Of a stretch of 64,000 nt of DNA, positions 7,985-17,674 are shown one piece after another. The DNA comes from Bifidobacterium primatium (GTDB lineage: Bacteria > Actinomycetota > Actinomycetes > Actinomycetales > Bifidobacteriaceae), in contig NZ_PEBI01000001.1 in the NCBI RefSeq assembly GCF_002802875.1, forward strand, positions 583,830 to 647,829, given 5' to 3'. The translations under genes and the position numbers were made by a program. Numbering within the stretch: the stretch's first letter is position 1; each line of letters starts with the position of its first letter. Under the pieces are notes generated by a model. It was not told the origin of the DNA and made no database searches. It saw nothing but the letters and a program-made list of their open reading frames with translations.

Positions 7985-10900
7985 CTACTGCCGACGACGG
8001 ACCAGCAGACGCATCACCCCAGCCGTGCCGGCCAGCAATGCGGCTGCCAAGACCAGCACACCGACTGCGACGCCGGTACGGGAGAGGGTGCTATGCTGCT
8101 GCTCGCTTGAGGACTTGCCGTCTGCTGTTCCGGTCTTCCGATGGGAGCTGGAAGACGTAGATGTCGAAGGCTTATCGGATGGAACCGAAGACGGCTTTTC
8201 AGACGGATTGTCCGACGGATGACCACCTGGGTTTTCCGATGAGCCCGCCGACACCGTCAGCCTCGCCGAGCCCGAAACGCCCGAGCCATCCTTCGCCGTG
8301 GCCGTAATCGTCACCGTGCCCGCGCCCACTGCCGTCACCCGGCCCGAAGCGTCCACCTTCGCAACCTTCTCATCAGAGGACGACCAAGAAACGGACTTGT
8401 CCGAGGCGTTCTCCGGGGACACCGACGCCTTCGCCAACACGGACTCGCCAACCTTCACCGTATCGCACTCCAACGAAACCGCCACACCGGAAACCGGCAC
8501 AACAGACGAGGTCGTACGGTCTACAGCCAACTGCGCAAGTTGCACCTCCAAAGCACGCTGGGGGCCATCAACTTCATTCTGGGTGGAAGGCTTGTTGGCA
8601 AGCGCGGTCTCCGCTTTCGTCAACAGCATCTGCATTACACTCCATTCATCTGCTGGGTATTCAGTTGGCTTGAGCTTCTTGGCTTTCGCAATCGTGTCCT
8701 CCAAAGCAGCGGTGGAAACATTTTTACCATCAGCGCTAAGCACATCGCTCAGGTCGTAGTAGTCAAAGTCCACATAACCGCCAGTGGTATCTTTGGCATA
8801 GTTGAACAGTCCGATACGATACCCCTTGAAGTGAGATAGGCTCCAGTCATAGCCGAACGGCCCTTGTTCGCCTCCGAGTTTCTGCCAGATCTTGCCATCA
8901 AGGCTGTATAGATACTGGACGGTAAGACGACCGCTGCTATTGTCAAGCACGTTGTCGCTCTTAAGCCACACGTTCGTGTTGCTTCCAAGGTCGACCGTGG
9001 CACCATCCACAAACGCCTCGGTCTTGTCCCTGTCAATGGTGTCGTCAATGATATTGCCGGAGGAATCCTTCCTACCGTTGTCATAGATTCTCTTGACCAC
9101 ACCCAGTACTCGCTTACCGTTTTCCTGGCGCACTGCGGCGTAGGAGAAGCTACGGGTATAGGTGGCGATACCTGCGGTATCACCATCCTTCATATGACTT
9201 ACATCCATCTTGGTCTCAGCCGACATATCGCCACCAAAAGTGCGCTGCGAAAGCATATTTCGTGCGGTCTCGAAATAAGTGAGATCACCCTTGGTGCCTT
9301 TCATATATTTGGCGTTCTTCGATACCTTGTGTCCATTGGTCAGACGTAGCCAGCCATTACGATCGGTCAATGACCAGTATCGATTATCCGGATTGTGAGC
9401 CCATTCCCATACCATGTCAAGATTGGAACCATTCGGCTTGTACTCATCCGCCACCGCATATTCCTTGGTGCCGTCCGTCCTCATCGAGACGTCGTCCACA
9501 AAGAAGTTCATCAGATCATTTGTCTTGTCAGGCGTCGCCGTCCACGGAGTTTCAAAGAACACTTCGGCACTGTCCGCATCAAAGTCCTTCGGAACGGTGT
9601 ACGAACCGCTGATCTGGGACCATTCGCCCCTCTTCGCAGTCGCGGACGCCATCACGTAGGCCTTGTTCTTATCCCGAATGGTGAAATTAAATGTTTTGGT
9701 GTTCGGACCGTCCTTATATAGCACATATGCGGAAACCGTGTATGTGCCGCCAGCCACTATCTTGCCGGAAACAGACTGAACAGGGCCAGCGCCCGTAGCG
9801 GTTCGACCGGTCACTTGCAACGAGTTCGGAGCACTATGGTTAGTGGAGTCAAGAGATATCTTTGCTCCCTCTCTGCCTTCCCATCCGGATTCATCCTTTA
9901 CCTCACCGTTGGAGATCACCTCGGTTTCACCAGATGCGGGAGCTTCGTCCAAGGACCACCAATCCTGATCTTGATACGTCTGGTGAGGGGCATCATTGTC
10001 AAAATCGTCGGAATTGACGATGCTCTTGAGCCGTACCAGATTTTCCAGATCAGACGGCAACGAGATGGGCTTGTCATAGGTATCGCCGGCGGATACCTTG
10101 TTGTCCTTCCCGAATGTAGGCCAGCCGTCCTTGTCCCATGTGGCCGGGATCAAACCGGGAATACGACCATTCGGATAGGTATCACGGAAGAAAAATCCTT
10201 CCCAATGAGTACCACCACCTTCTTTATCGGACACTTCCACGAGGCTGCCCTGAGCGAAGCCACCGAGCGTGTATTTCCTAGCCTCATATTTGGAACCATC
10301 AAGCAAGTCGGTGGTGCGCAGCAGCATCACCGTCCGACCATCCTTGCCCCAGTAAATAGTCGGATTGTAAAAGTACTTACCGATTTTAAAAATCTGGGAA
10401 CCTTCGAATCCGGTGGGCACTTCACCCAACGCATCTTCGAATTGCTGGGCGGAGATGATATTCTCATGCGACTCCACCACGGTCTTCATATCATTCTTAT
10501 CGAGCTTGTACTCGTTAGCGCCGGAGATAATCCATGGATCATCGTTCTCATCAAAATACAGAGAAGGATCATGAAAACCTCTGCCAAGTGCAACCTTGGT
10601 CCATGTGCCGTGTTCGATGTCATCAGTGTAGTAGATGAAGGCACCACCCAAATTGTTGGTGTTAAACAGCACATAGAATTTACCATTGTGGTATCGAATG
10701 GAAGGAGCCCATTCCCCTTCTCCATACGAGCTTGCACCATTGCGCAATGACGATGCGTCACTCATCGATATACGATCATATACATAGGTGACGATCTGCC
10801 AGTTAATAAGATCATAGGATTTCATGACCGGTGCGCCCGGACTGAGCTCCATGGTGGTGCTGACCATATAGTAGATGTCTCGCCCTTCAGTGTTCTTGGG

Positions 10901-11122
10901 ATCGTTCTTGGGCAGACGCATTACACTGACATCCGGAACGTCGGAATTCAACACAGGAATCGAGTAGGTACCGTCGCCATTGTCGGATGTTGTATAGCCG
11001 CGATTAACAGTTGATGTCTCAGCAGCCGTGGCCGGCATGACGAAAGCCGTCACACTCATGCCCACTGCTATCGCTCCGGCAAGAAGCCCCGATAGCCGGC
11101 GAATAGTATGGAATTCTTTCAT
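7985..11122 (-). CDS. Secreted cell-wall GH43 glycosidase with CBM, FIVAR-like and Big_2 domains
   Basis: Probable extracellular arabinofuranosidase or beta-xylosidase, 1045 aa. A signal peptide spans about 1-34. The GH43 propeller has candidate base Asp61 or Asp64, Asp185 in HDPSL and acid Glu240 in GFEGSQ. A CBM4/9/22-like beta-sandwich (about 405-550) separates the propeller from a GH43 C-terminal-type domain (NPDNRYWSLTDR near 575). A FIVAR-like helical segment, a Big_2 domain (VPVSGVAVSLECDTV onward) and a Ser/Pro-rich spacer follow. The tail has LSRTG, a hydrophobic helix and RRRQ, a non-canonical sortase signal. The start has GGAGG 7-8 nt upstream. Exact substrate is not readable. Confidence 0.88.
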   Translation of the reverse strand: MKEFHTIRRLSGLLAGAIAVGMSVTAFVMPATAAETSTVNRGYTTSDNGDGTYSIPVLNSDVPDVSVMRLPKNDPKNTEGRDIYYMVSTTMELSPGAPVMKSYDLINWQIVTYVYDRISMSDASSLRNGASSYGEGEWAPSIRYHNGKFYVLFNTNNLGGAFIYYTDDIEHGTWTKVALGRGFHDPSLYFDENDDPWIISGANEYKLDKNDMKTVVESHENIISAQQFEDALGEVPTGFEGSQIFKIGKYFYNPTIYWGKDGRTVMLLRTTDLLDGSKYEARKYTLGGFAQGSLVEVSDKEGGGTHWEGFFFRDTYPNGRIPGLIPATWDKDGWPTFGKDNKVSAGDTYDKPISLPSDLENLVRLKSIVNSDDFDNDAPHQTYQDQDWWSLDEAPASGETEVISNGEVKDESGWEGREGAKISLDSTNHSAPNSLQVTGRTATGAGPVQSVSGKIVAGGTYTVSAYVLYKDGPNTKTFNFTIRDKNKAYVMASATAKRGEWSQISGSYTVPKDFDADSAEVFFETPWTATPDKTNDLMNFFVDDVSMRTDGTKEYAVADEYKPNGSNLDMVWEWAHNPDNRYWSLTDRNGWLRLTNGHKVSKNAKYMKGTKGDLTYFETARNMLSQRTFGGDMSAETKMDVSHMKDGDTAGIATYTRSFSYAAVRQENGKRVLGVVKRIYDNGRKDSSGNIIDDTIDRDKTEAFVDGATVDLGSNTNVWLKSDNVLDNSSGRLTVQYLYSLDGKIWQKLGGEQGPFGYDWSLSHFKGYRIGLFNYAKDTTGGYVDFDYYDLSDVLSADGKNVSTAALEDTIAKAKKLKPTEYPADEWSVMQMLLTKAETALANKPSTQNEVDGPQRALEVQLAQLAVDRTTSSVVPVSGVAVSLECDTVKVGESVLAKASVSPENASDKSVSWSSSDEKVAKVDASGRVTAVGAGTVTITATAKDGSGVSGSARLTVSAGSSENPGGHPSDNPSEKPSSVPSDKPSTSTSSSSHRKTGTADGKSSSEQQHSTLSRTGVAVGVLVLAAALLAGTAGVMRLLVRRRQ
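8232..8505. repeat. Near-identical 274-bp Big_2-coding repeat, copy 1
   Basis: Encodes the Big_2 domain of the first GH43 enzyme. It aligns without gaps to 11547-11820 in the second GH43 gene and is nearly identical even at third codon positions, while the rest of the two genes is unrelated at DNA level. This points to recent duplication or gene conversion. Confidence 0.85.
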
Positions 11123-11287
11123 AAGACTCCCTCCTCTTTGAGGATGAAAATAGCAAGTGACAGCCAAAAATGGCCAATGACGTTAAGTTATATGATTTTG
11201 AGGGACACTGCGAGCCCAGAAAAGAAATCCGCAGGGCCCCTCTGAACATGGAATCTGCACAGAGGAGGAACAGACTCCAAGAACCGA

Positions 11288-13975
11288 TTACGACAGGCAA
11301 CGCTTGCGACAAATTGCCAACACGACACCAACGGCGACCAGCACAACCGCGATACCAAAGATGCCCGCAACGGATGTTCCGGTTCTCGCCAGCGAACCAT
11401 TGGACACCTGTCGCCGAGATGTGTTATCGACACCCGAAATGGTGGCCGATGGCGTCTTCCCGCTATTGCCGCCGCCGGCATTGTTACCGGTGCCATCCGA
11501 TGGGTTCTGCGATGGTTTGTCAGACGACCCTTCACCACTACCCGGCTTTTCCGACGAGTCCGCCGACACCGTTAGCTTCGCAAAACCCGAAACGCCCGAT
11601 CCATCCTTCGCCGTGGCCGTAATTGTCGCCGCGCCCGCGCCCACTGCCGTCACCCGGCCCGAAGCGTCCACCTTCGCGACCTTCTCATCAGAGGACGACC
11701 AGGAAACGGACTTATCCGAAACGTTCTCCGGGGACACCGACGCCTTCGCCAACACGGACTCGCCGACCTTCACCGCGTCACGCTCCAACGAAACCGACAC
11801 ACCGGAAACCGGCACGACAGTCGGCTCAGGATCGGCCTTGGCGAAGGTGTAGGTCTTGATGTCGAACAATTCGGGGTTCGACTTGTCGGCCTGTGTGGCC
11901 TTGAAGGTAAAGAACACGTTGTGCACGCCGGTCACGCCGGAAAGCGCAGCGGTGTAGTCGGCGTAGGCAGAGCCATCGCCGGCGGGAATCTTCACCGTGG
12001 CAACGGGCTCGGTGTCGTTGGAGTCAAGACGGACCTCGATGTTGCCACCCACCTTGGCCGCCGCGTTCACGGTGATGGACTTGGCACCGGCCTTGCCGAA
12101 GTCGACGTTGGCGAGCGATGTCCATTCACCGTCGTTGATGTTGCCAAGTTTCTGGCCGTCGGCATTGTCGGAGGTCAGGTCGATCACACGCACGCCGGAC
12201 TTGGTGTCGTAGGCGTCCTGGATGCCGGAATCCCACGCAATGGTGGAGGCGCTGATGCCGCCTTCAGGGTAGGCGTCGAGATTCTTGACCTGATCGAGAC
12301 CCTTGTAGGTCATGGTGATCGGCGCGATGCTGCCGTCCTTGTTGATGGTAATGGGATCGACGTGGGTGTTGCGGTAACCGCGAGCCTTGTCGAGATTGCC
12401 GCCGTCAGTGAGTTCCTTGGCCACGGTCTGCGCATGATAGACCATGTACCAGCTGTTTCCGAGCTGCACCATGGCATGATGGTTGTTGCCACCGACGCTG
12501 AAGAACTTGCTCGGGTTGTCCATGATTTCACCCTGGTACGTGAACGGACCCATCGGGCTCTTCGACGTCATGTACGCGATGTTGCCGTAGCCGATCTTGT
12601 TGCCGTCAATGACGTTCTCATGGCTGAAGTTGGTGCAGTAGGAGTAGTAGTAGGTGTCGCCGATCTTCGCGATGCCGGAATCCTCGAACATGGCAGGCGC
12701 GTCGATGGTCTTGGCATCGCCGACGGTGCTGATCATATCGTCGCCGAGCTGAATCACGCGGGCGGTGTTCGGGTGCTCCTTCTGCCCGTCGGGCACGCCA
12801 CCGCCGTAGTAGAGGTAGCCAGTGCCGTCGGAGTCGGTGAACACGGCCGGATCGAACAGCCAGGTCACACCGGAGGACGCCTGGGTGCCCCACTTGATGA
12901 GCAGGCTGCCACGCTCGTCCTTCCATGGACCGACCGGAGAGTCGGCCGTCAGAACGCCGATGCCGCTAGCGCCGTTGGCAAAATACAGGAAGAACTTTTC
13001 CTTGCCGTCGATGGTCTTGTGCGTGACGGCCGGCGCCCACGAGTTGCCGGCCCACTTGGCAATGCCTTGGTCGCCCGCCACACGGATGTAGCCTTCATTG
13101 CGCCAGTTCACCATGTCGTCGGTGGAGAGCACGTTGATGGTCTTTACATCGGCGAAGGAGTTGTCCTTGATGTTACCGTCGGCATCGTATTCGTAGTCAT
13201 AGGTAAGCGACCCGTCCTCGTTGATCTTGGTCGCGTCCCCGGTAGTGTACACGTATACACGGCCGTTGTATTCCATGGCCCAAGGGTCGGCACCGTACCA
13301 GTAGTCGATGATGGGGTTGCTGTTGCCCACCTGCTTGGCCGCCTTGGCCGTACCGGCAGGACGTACGACGGGTTCGCTCGTCTTGCCGGTCAGGGTGACG
13401 TCATCGACGATGAAATCACCGGTCTTGCCGGTGCCGTACACAGTTTCGATGACCAGCGACGGATTCGAATAGTCACCGTTGCCGCCCAGTGCGGCAGTAC
13501 CCTTGATTTCAGTCCATGCGCCAGCCTTCACGGCGGCGGAAGCAATCTGTCCGCAGCCGCTGCCGTTGCCGGAGCAAATAGTGAAGTTGAACGTGGCGTC
13601 CTCGGTGGACTTAATCCACATGCTGCCGGTATAGCTTTCGCCCTTGGTGACCTTGCCGTTCAACGACTGGATGGCACCGGCGTCGGTGCTCTTGCGATCA
13701 GTCACCTTCAGAGCCTTGGAACCACCGTGGACGTCATCCGACACAGCCGTAATCGTGGACTTGGACGCGTCCCACACGGTTCCGGACTTCCATGACGCCG
13801 TATCGTTCTCGAAATCACCGTTGACAATCAGATTGACGGCTCCACCGTCAGCAGCTGACGCTGTCTCGGCTCCCATCGGCATCATCACTGCGACGAGACA
13901 AATCACAGCCGAAAACGCCGAGACAACGGTCCGCGCAGAAATCCGATGGATTCCCCTAGACCCTATGTGCTCCAT
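11288..13975 (-). CDS. Secreted cell-wall GH43 glycosidase with CBM4/9-like, CBM6 and Big_2 domains
   Basis: Probable extracellular arabinoxylan- or arabinan-active arabinofuranosidase, 895 aa. A signal peptide spans about 1-42. A CBM4/9-like sandwich opens the mature protein (about 48-195). The GH43 propeller begins at NPIIDYWYGADPW with its base Asp; WLFDPAVF holds the second Asp and FEDSGIAKIG the acid Glu. The NPI-YxADP pattern resembles XynD-type arabinofuranohydrolases. A CBM6-like domain, a Big_2 domain and a Gly/Ser spacer follow, then LARTG, a hydrophobic helix and basic residues, a sortase-type anchor. ATG 13975 has GGAGGAG 5 nt upstream; GTG 13981 abuts that site. It is likely co-regulated with the downstream GH43 gene, 165 bp away. 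Confidence 0.88.
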   Translation of the reverse strand: MEHIGSRGIHRISARTVVSAFSAVICLVAVMMPMGAETASAADGGAVNLIVNGDFENDTASWKSGTVWDASKSTITAVSDDVHGGSKALKVTDRKSTDAGAIQSLNGKVTKGESYTGSMWIKSTEDATFNFTICSGNGSGCGQIASAAVKAGAWTEIKGTAALGGNGDYSNPSLVIETVYGTGKTGDFIVDDVTLTGKTSEPVVRPAGTAKAAKQVGNSNPIIDYWYGADPWAMEYNGRVYVYTTGDATKINEDGSLTYDYEYDADGNIKDNSFADVKTINVLSTDDMVNWRNEGYIRVAGDQGIAKWAGNSWAPAVTHKTIDGKEKFFLYFANGASGIGVLTADSPVGPWKDERGSLLIKWGTQASSGVTWLFDPAVFTDSDGTGYLYYGGGVPDGQKEHPNTARVIQLGDDMISTVGDAKTIDAPAMFEDSGIAKIGDTYYYSYCTNFSHENVIDGNKIGYGNIAYMTSKSPMGPFTYQGEIMDNPSKFFSVGGNNHHAMVQLGNSWYMVYHAQTVAKELTDGGNLDKARGYRNTHVDPITINKDGSIAPITMTYKGLDQVKNLDAYPEGGISASTIAWDSGIQDAYDTKSGVRVIDLTSDNADGQKLGNINDGEWTSLANVDFGKAGAKSITVNAAAKVGGNIEVRLDSNDTEPVATVKIPAGDGSAYADYTAALSGVTGVHNVFFTFKATQADKSNPELFDIKTYTFAKADPEPTVVPVSGVSVSLERDAVKVGESVLAKASVSPENVSDKSVSWSSSDEKVAKVDASGRVTAVGAGAATITATAKDGSGVSGFAKLTVSADSSEKPGSGEGSSDKPSQNPSDGTGNNAGGGNSGKTPSATISGVDNTSRRQVSNGSLARTGTSVAGIFGIAVVLVAVGVVLAICRKRCLS
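11547..11820. repeat. Near-identical 274-bp Big_2-coding repeat, copy 2
   Basis: Partner of 8232-8505, in direct orientation 3.3 kb away. Recombination between the copies would fuse the first ~715 residues of this enzyme to the tail of the other. Confidence 0.85.
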
Positions 13976-15282
13976 AAACACTCCTCCACCGGTGGCCTGA
14001 CTCCTCGAGGATGGGACACCGATTTCCTCATATCGTCTCGTCGCCGAGACTGCTCAGCACAGCGGCAATTTCGGACGGTGTTCCTAACTGCCGATGTGAA
14101 CGCTCACCAACGAGCATCGCGAAAATAATATATCGAATTAGCGAATTTCGTCAAATTATTTCGAGAAGAATCATTTAATTCCCTAAATTCACAATATATG
14201 CTATCCCATATTTTCGAAATATATACATCCATTGACTACACATTGACGCCTACGCTCGACATTAATTAACACATTTCGAAAACAGCATACTTCCCGGCCT
14301 TGATTGCCGCATCACGAAACGTACACGACAACACACGGGTCTAAATACCGGAAATCTGTGATTTATAGCGTCAAACAGATGTTTCCCACTTCGAAGACAT
14401 CCAAACGCTGCAAATTACGAAGCCCGATGTTTTAGTCATCATAATGACGGGCTGGGCCATTCGTCGTTCCACGAATGGCCCAGCCCATCATATCCGATAA
14501 TTCATGTCCAGTACCCTTCCAGTATTGTGGTGCATAAATCGCTTTCGGCAATTCATGCCCAATACGGACACGCACGAATAACAAGAACGTATGCTATTAA
14601 CGATTCACGAGACACATAACCGCAAAATCACCCAATACCCGAATCAGGCAATTCATTCAAAAGAACATTGCACATGAACCGTCGAATATATGCATATCCT
14701 CCGGCCCATAAGCAAACATCGAATTCACGAATCGTCGGACGTATTCACATCTGTTGATTTACGTGCAACAATGCCCGTCGTACATCATCAAATACCCCTA
14801 TATCCGACGATTTATGCGCAGCTGTCCGTCTCACAAATCGCAAGATACAGAGACATCGACTCCTTCGCCGATGTCAAACCCGCTCAAAAATGCCGACATA
14901 CGCATGTATCTGTATATTCGTGAGCGAATACCTAAATCACGAACGCCGATATGCGCACGCATCGATTGATTCGCGAGATACGGACGACCGCAATTACCCT
15001 CGAGAAGACGTATAGCGCATAAAAGTCCAAGGAGATGCTCCGGTCTAGGCTCGAGAGCAAGGTTGCACCTCATCGAGCGTGCCGTCCGGTGGGAAATCAA
15101 TGATATCTTCGATGAAATGAGAACGGCAGGCTTCAAGGCCATATGGTGCTTGGCCTGATGAAATTCTGATTCCGCAGCCCATTTCCCAGTTAAACGACAG
15201 CCAAACGCCAGCGAGTCGGCGCGGGATTGAGTATCCTTAGATTCGGTAACACACAATGTCAACTCATATAAAGGAGAAAGAC
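13976..15282. other. Gene-free AT-rich region, 1.3 kb
   Basis: No convincing gene. The left part (13976-14290) is AT-rich promoter DNA for the GH43 gene with TTTCGAAA-type dyads near 14213-14222 and 14271-14281. The middle (about 14490-14985) contains loosely repeated phrases such as AATTCATGCCCAATACGGA and ATTCACGAATCGTCGGAC, in varied forms, suggesting an eroded repeat block. The right end leads into the ppa promoter. No RNA gene was recognised. Confidence 0.5.
14449..14486. repeat. Isolated strong hairpin
   Basis: A perfect 16-bp stem (GGGCTGGGCCATTCGT with its complement) and a 6-nt loop in the middle of the gene-free region. It has no T-run on either side and no adjacent gene to terminate, so its role is unknown. 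Confidence 0.7.
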
Positions 15283-15777
15283 ATGGCAGAGACGTTCAAC
15301 GTCGTCGTCGAGATTCCGCGCGGATCGAAGAACAAGTACGAAGTGGACCACGAGACCGGCCGCGTGTTCCTGGACCGCGAGCTGTTCACCGCGATGGGCT
15401 ACCCCGATGACTACGGCTACATCGACGGCACCCTCGGCGAGGACGGCGACCCGCTCGACGCCCTGGTCATGATCCCGAACTCGGTGTTCCCGGGCTGCGT
15501 GGTCGAGTGCCGCGCCGTCGGTCTGTACCACATGGTCGACGAGGCCGGTGGCGACGACAAGGTGCTGTGCGTGCCGGCCGACGTCCGCTACGACAACATC
15601 AAGGACATCGACGACGTCTCCGAGTTCCACAAGGCCGAGATCAAGCACTTCTTCGAGCAGTACAAGGCCCTGGAGCCGGGCAAGGAAGTCCTGCCGGGCG
15701 ACTACTGGACCGGCGTCGACAAGGCCGAGGCCGAGATCAAGGCCGCTCGCGAGCGTCTTGCCGCCTCCGAGAAGTGA
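15283..15777 (+). CDS. ppa: Inorganic pyrophosphatase
   Basis: Cytoplasmic family I soluble pyrophosphatase hydrolysing PPi to phosphate, 164 aa, the usual length. The active-site signature [12 protein letters not shown] carries the Mg-binding aspartates. [13 protein letters not shown] near the start is the conserved substrate-contact segment and DYGYIDGT follows. ATG 15283 has AAGGAG 6 nt upstream. The gene is monocistronic with a strong terminator 32 bp downstream. The long AT-rich region before it is gene-free. Confidence 0.97.
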   Translation: MAETFNVVVEIPRGSKNKYEVDHETGRVFLDRELFTAMGYPDDYGYIDGTLGEDGDPLDALVMIPNSVFPGCVVECRAVGLYHMVDEAGGDDKVLCVPADVRYDNIKDIDDVSEFHKAEIKHFFEQYKALEPGKEVLPGDYWTGVDKAEAEIKAARERLAASEK

Positions 15778-15808
15778 TTCCCGCTTCCAGACGTTCTGAA
15801 ACGTTCTG

Positions 15809-15846
15809 AAAAAAGCCCGCCGAATACGTTCCGGCGGGCTTTTTTC
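15809..15846 (+). terminator. Intrinsic terminator of ppa
   Basis: The stem AAGCCCGCCG with CGGCGGGCTT is followed by TTTTTT, and A residues precede it, so it can act in both directions. Confidence 0.92.
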
Positions 15847-16063
15847 ATCCGAACGTCAACGACATGGCCGCTGACCTCACAATCTGCTATCATCACTGGT
15901 TGTCCATTGCGAGCGACCGATGAACGGCATTCGTCTGAATTCAAAGCCCCTTTCATGGCAGTTTGTTGTTGCATCGCCACCGAGGCGTAGGCCCGCCACA
16001 GGCGGAGTCGAGGCCCATTCCGCGGCTTGAAACCGGCGGAATGAACCAAAGGAACATCCACAC

Positions 16064-16633
16064 GTGATTGTTGAGATTCTTCTTATTGCAGTTTCCGTTT
16101 CCATGGACGCGTTCGCCGTCGCCATCGGCAAGGGGCTGACGGTGAAGCATGTGACCACCGGCCAGCGCGCGACGGTGGGTCTGTGGTTCGGCGGGTTCCA
16201 GGCGCTGTTCCCGCTGCTCGGCTATTTCGCCGCGTCCACGTTCAGCAAATATGTGACGGCCGTGGACCATTGGATCATCTTCGTGCTGCTGGCGTTCATC
16301 GGCGGCAACATGATTCATGAGGCGTTCGAGGAGGATGAGGAGAACGCCCGTGAGACGGCGGCGTTCGACTGGCGTCATATGCTGCCGCTGGCCGTGGCCA
16401 CGAGCATCGACGCATTCGCCGTGGGAGTGAGCTTCGCGTTCCTGCCCATCAACATCGTCCTCGCCGTCATCATCATCGGCGTGACGACCGGCCTGTTCTC
16501 GGCGGCAGGCCTGAGCATCGGCAACGTCTTCGGTTCACGCTGGCAGATGCCCGCGCAGATCGCGGGCGGTGTGGTGCTGATTCTCATCGGCCTGAAGGTG
16601 CTGCTCGAGCATCTCGGCCTGCTGCCGTGGTGA
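16064..16633 (+). CDS. mntP: Manganese efflux pump MntP
   Basis: A 189-aa membrane protein of the MntP/YebN family that exports Mn(II). It has six hydrophobic segments arranged as two homologous halves, each with the conserved Asp motif: SMDAFAVAIGKG (about 13-24) and SIDAFAVGVSF. The start is GTG 16064, with AAAGGA about 10 nt upstream. A leader of about 200 nt separates it from the ppa terminator. mntP genes elsewhere are often under a yybP-ykoY Mn riboswitch, but that conserved core was not found here. It is convergent, with a 3-bp gap, to a membrane protein gene. Confidence 0.93.
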   Translation: MIVEILLIAVSVSMDAFAVAIGKGLTVKHVTTGQRATVGLWFGGFQALFPLLGYFAASTFSKYVTAVDHWIIFVLLAFIGGNMIHEAFEEDEENARETAAFDWRHMLPLAVATSIDAFAVGVSFAFLPINIVLAVIIIGVTTGLFSAAGLSIGNVFGSRWQMPAQIAGGVVLILIGLKVLLEHLGLLPW

Positions 16634-16636
16634 CGG

Positions 16637-17392
16637 CTACAGCATCCAGTGCGTGACGCAGGCGGCCACGAAGACGAGGTATCCGAAGAGCATGACCGGC
16701 AGCATGCCCATGCCCATCCATGCGAAGGGCGCGGGATGTTCGAGTTCCTTCCACCATGAGGTGGATGCCACGAGCAGCAGCACCGCGGCCGCCGCGAGCA
16801 CGATGAAGACGGCCCAACCGGTGGCGGAGTCGGCCTGCTTCGACGACATGTCGTTCATCAATGCCGGAAGGAACACCCAGCAGGTCGATCCCAACGCCGT
16901 GACCGCCGCGGTGAGTCCCGCCGACATCGAGGCGATGAGATGGCTGCGGACCTTGCGCAGCATCTGGCGAAGGAACGAGACCACGACGATGGCGGCGAAC
17001 GCCACCACGAGGAACAGCGCCCAACGACGGAACGTGGCGTCGGTGTAGAACTCGCCCTGCAGCGCGAAGATCGCGGCCACGAGGAACACGACGGCGGAGA
17101 AGATGCGGCCGAACACCGACTGCCTGCTGTCGCCGGCGAACGGCCAGCCCACGATCATGACCATGCAGGCGCTGGCCGCGAGCATGCCCGAGCCGACGAT
17201 GCCGCCGGGCGTCTCCATGCCGAGGCTGTATACGATGCCGAACATCAATGCGTAGGCGGCCAGCTGCGCGATCACGACGGTGAATTCGCCGTGCCTGGTC
17301 ATGCCGAGCTGGCCGGATGCGCCGCGCACCGCCTCGTCGTCCCGCTGCGTCTTCTGCTTCTGCGGCTTCTCCCAGCTCCTTGGCTTGCCCAT
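16637..17392 (-). CDS. Hypothetical seven-helix membrane protein
   Basis: Not recognised. A 251-aa protein with a charged N-terminal tail of about 35 residues (MGKPRSWEKPQKQKTQRDDE) and about seven hydrophobic helices, the last ending in MLFGYLVFVAACVTHWML. No catalytic or transport motif is visible. The start at 17392 follows AGGAAAGGCGG. It is monocistronic and convergent with mntP with almost no gap. Possibly an actinobacterial core membrane protein; function unknown. Confidence 0.75.
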   Translation of the reverse strand: MGKPRSWEKPQKQKTQRDDEAVRGASGQLGMTRHGEFTVVIAQLAAYALMFGIVYSLGMETPGGIVGSGMLAASACMVMIVGWPFAGDSRQSVFGRIFSAVVFLVAAIFALQGEFYTDATFRRWALFLVVAFAAIVVVSFLRQMLRKVRSHLIASMSAGLTAAVTALGSTCWVFLPALMNDMSSKQADSATGWAVFIVLAAAAVLLLVASTSWWKELEHPAPFAWMGMGMLPVMLFGYLVFVAACVTHWML

Positions 17393-17674
17393 TGTTCCGC
17401 CTTTCCTGCGATTCCCGCGCATCGTTCCTGCGCATCGACGGTCCGATAAGCCGTCGACAGTCCGCTCTCCATACTCTCACCACGGGTGCCCGTCGAGGAC
17501 CGTCCACATGCTGGCACATGCCATCGTGCCGCCGAGGTACCGGTAAACAACGGGTTTACAATCATTGTTAAACAAATGTAATGGCATGCAATCGAATTGA
17601 TTAACACAAGCTCCTTACAATGTTGCCTGTCGTCGATTCGAAATCGCAAGTTTACAGTATTGGGGAGTTAAGCC

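Noticed and set aside
15020-15155. Possible remnant coding frame ending FKAIWCLA before a TGA, upstream of ppa
   Set aside because: Short, without a start or recognised homology; could be chance. Not listed as a pseudogene.
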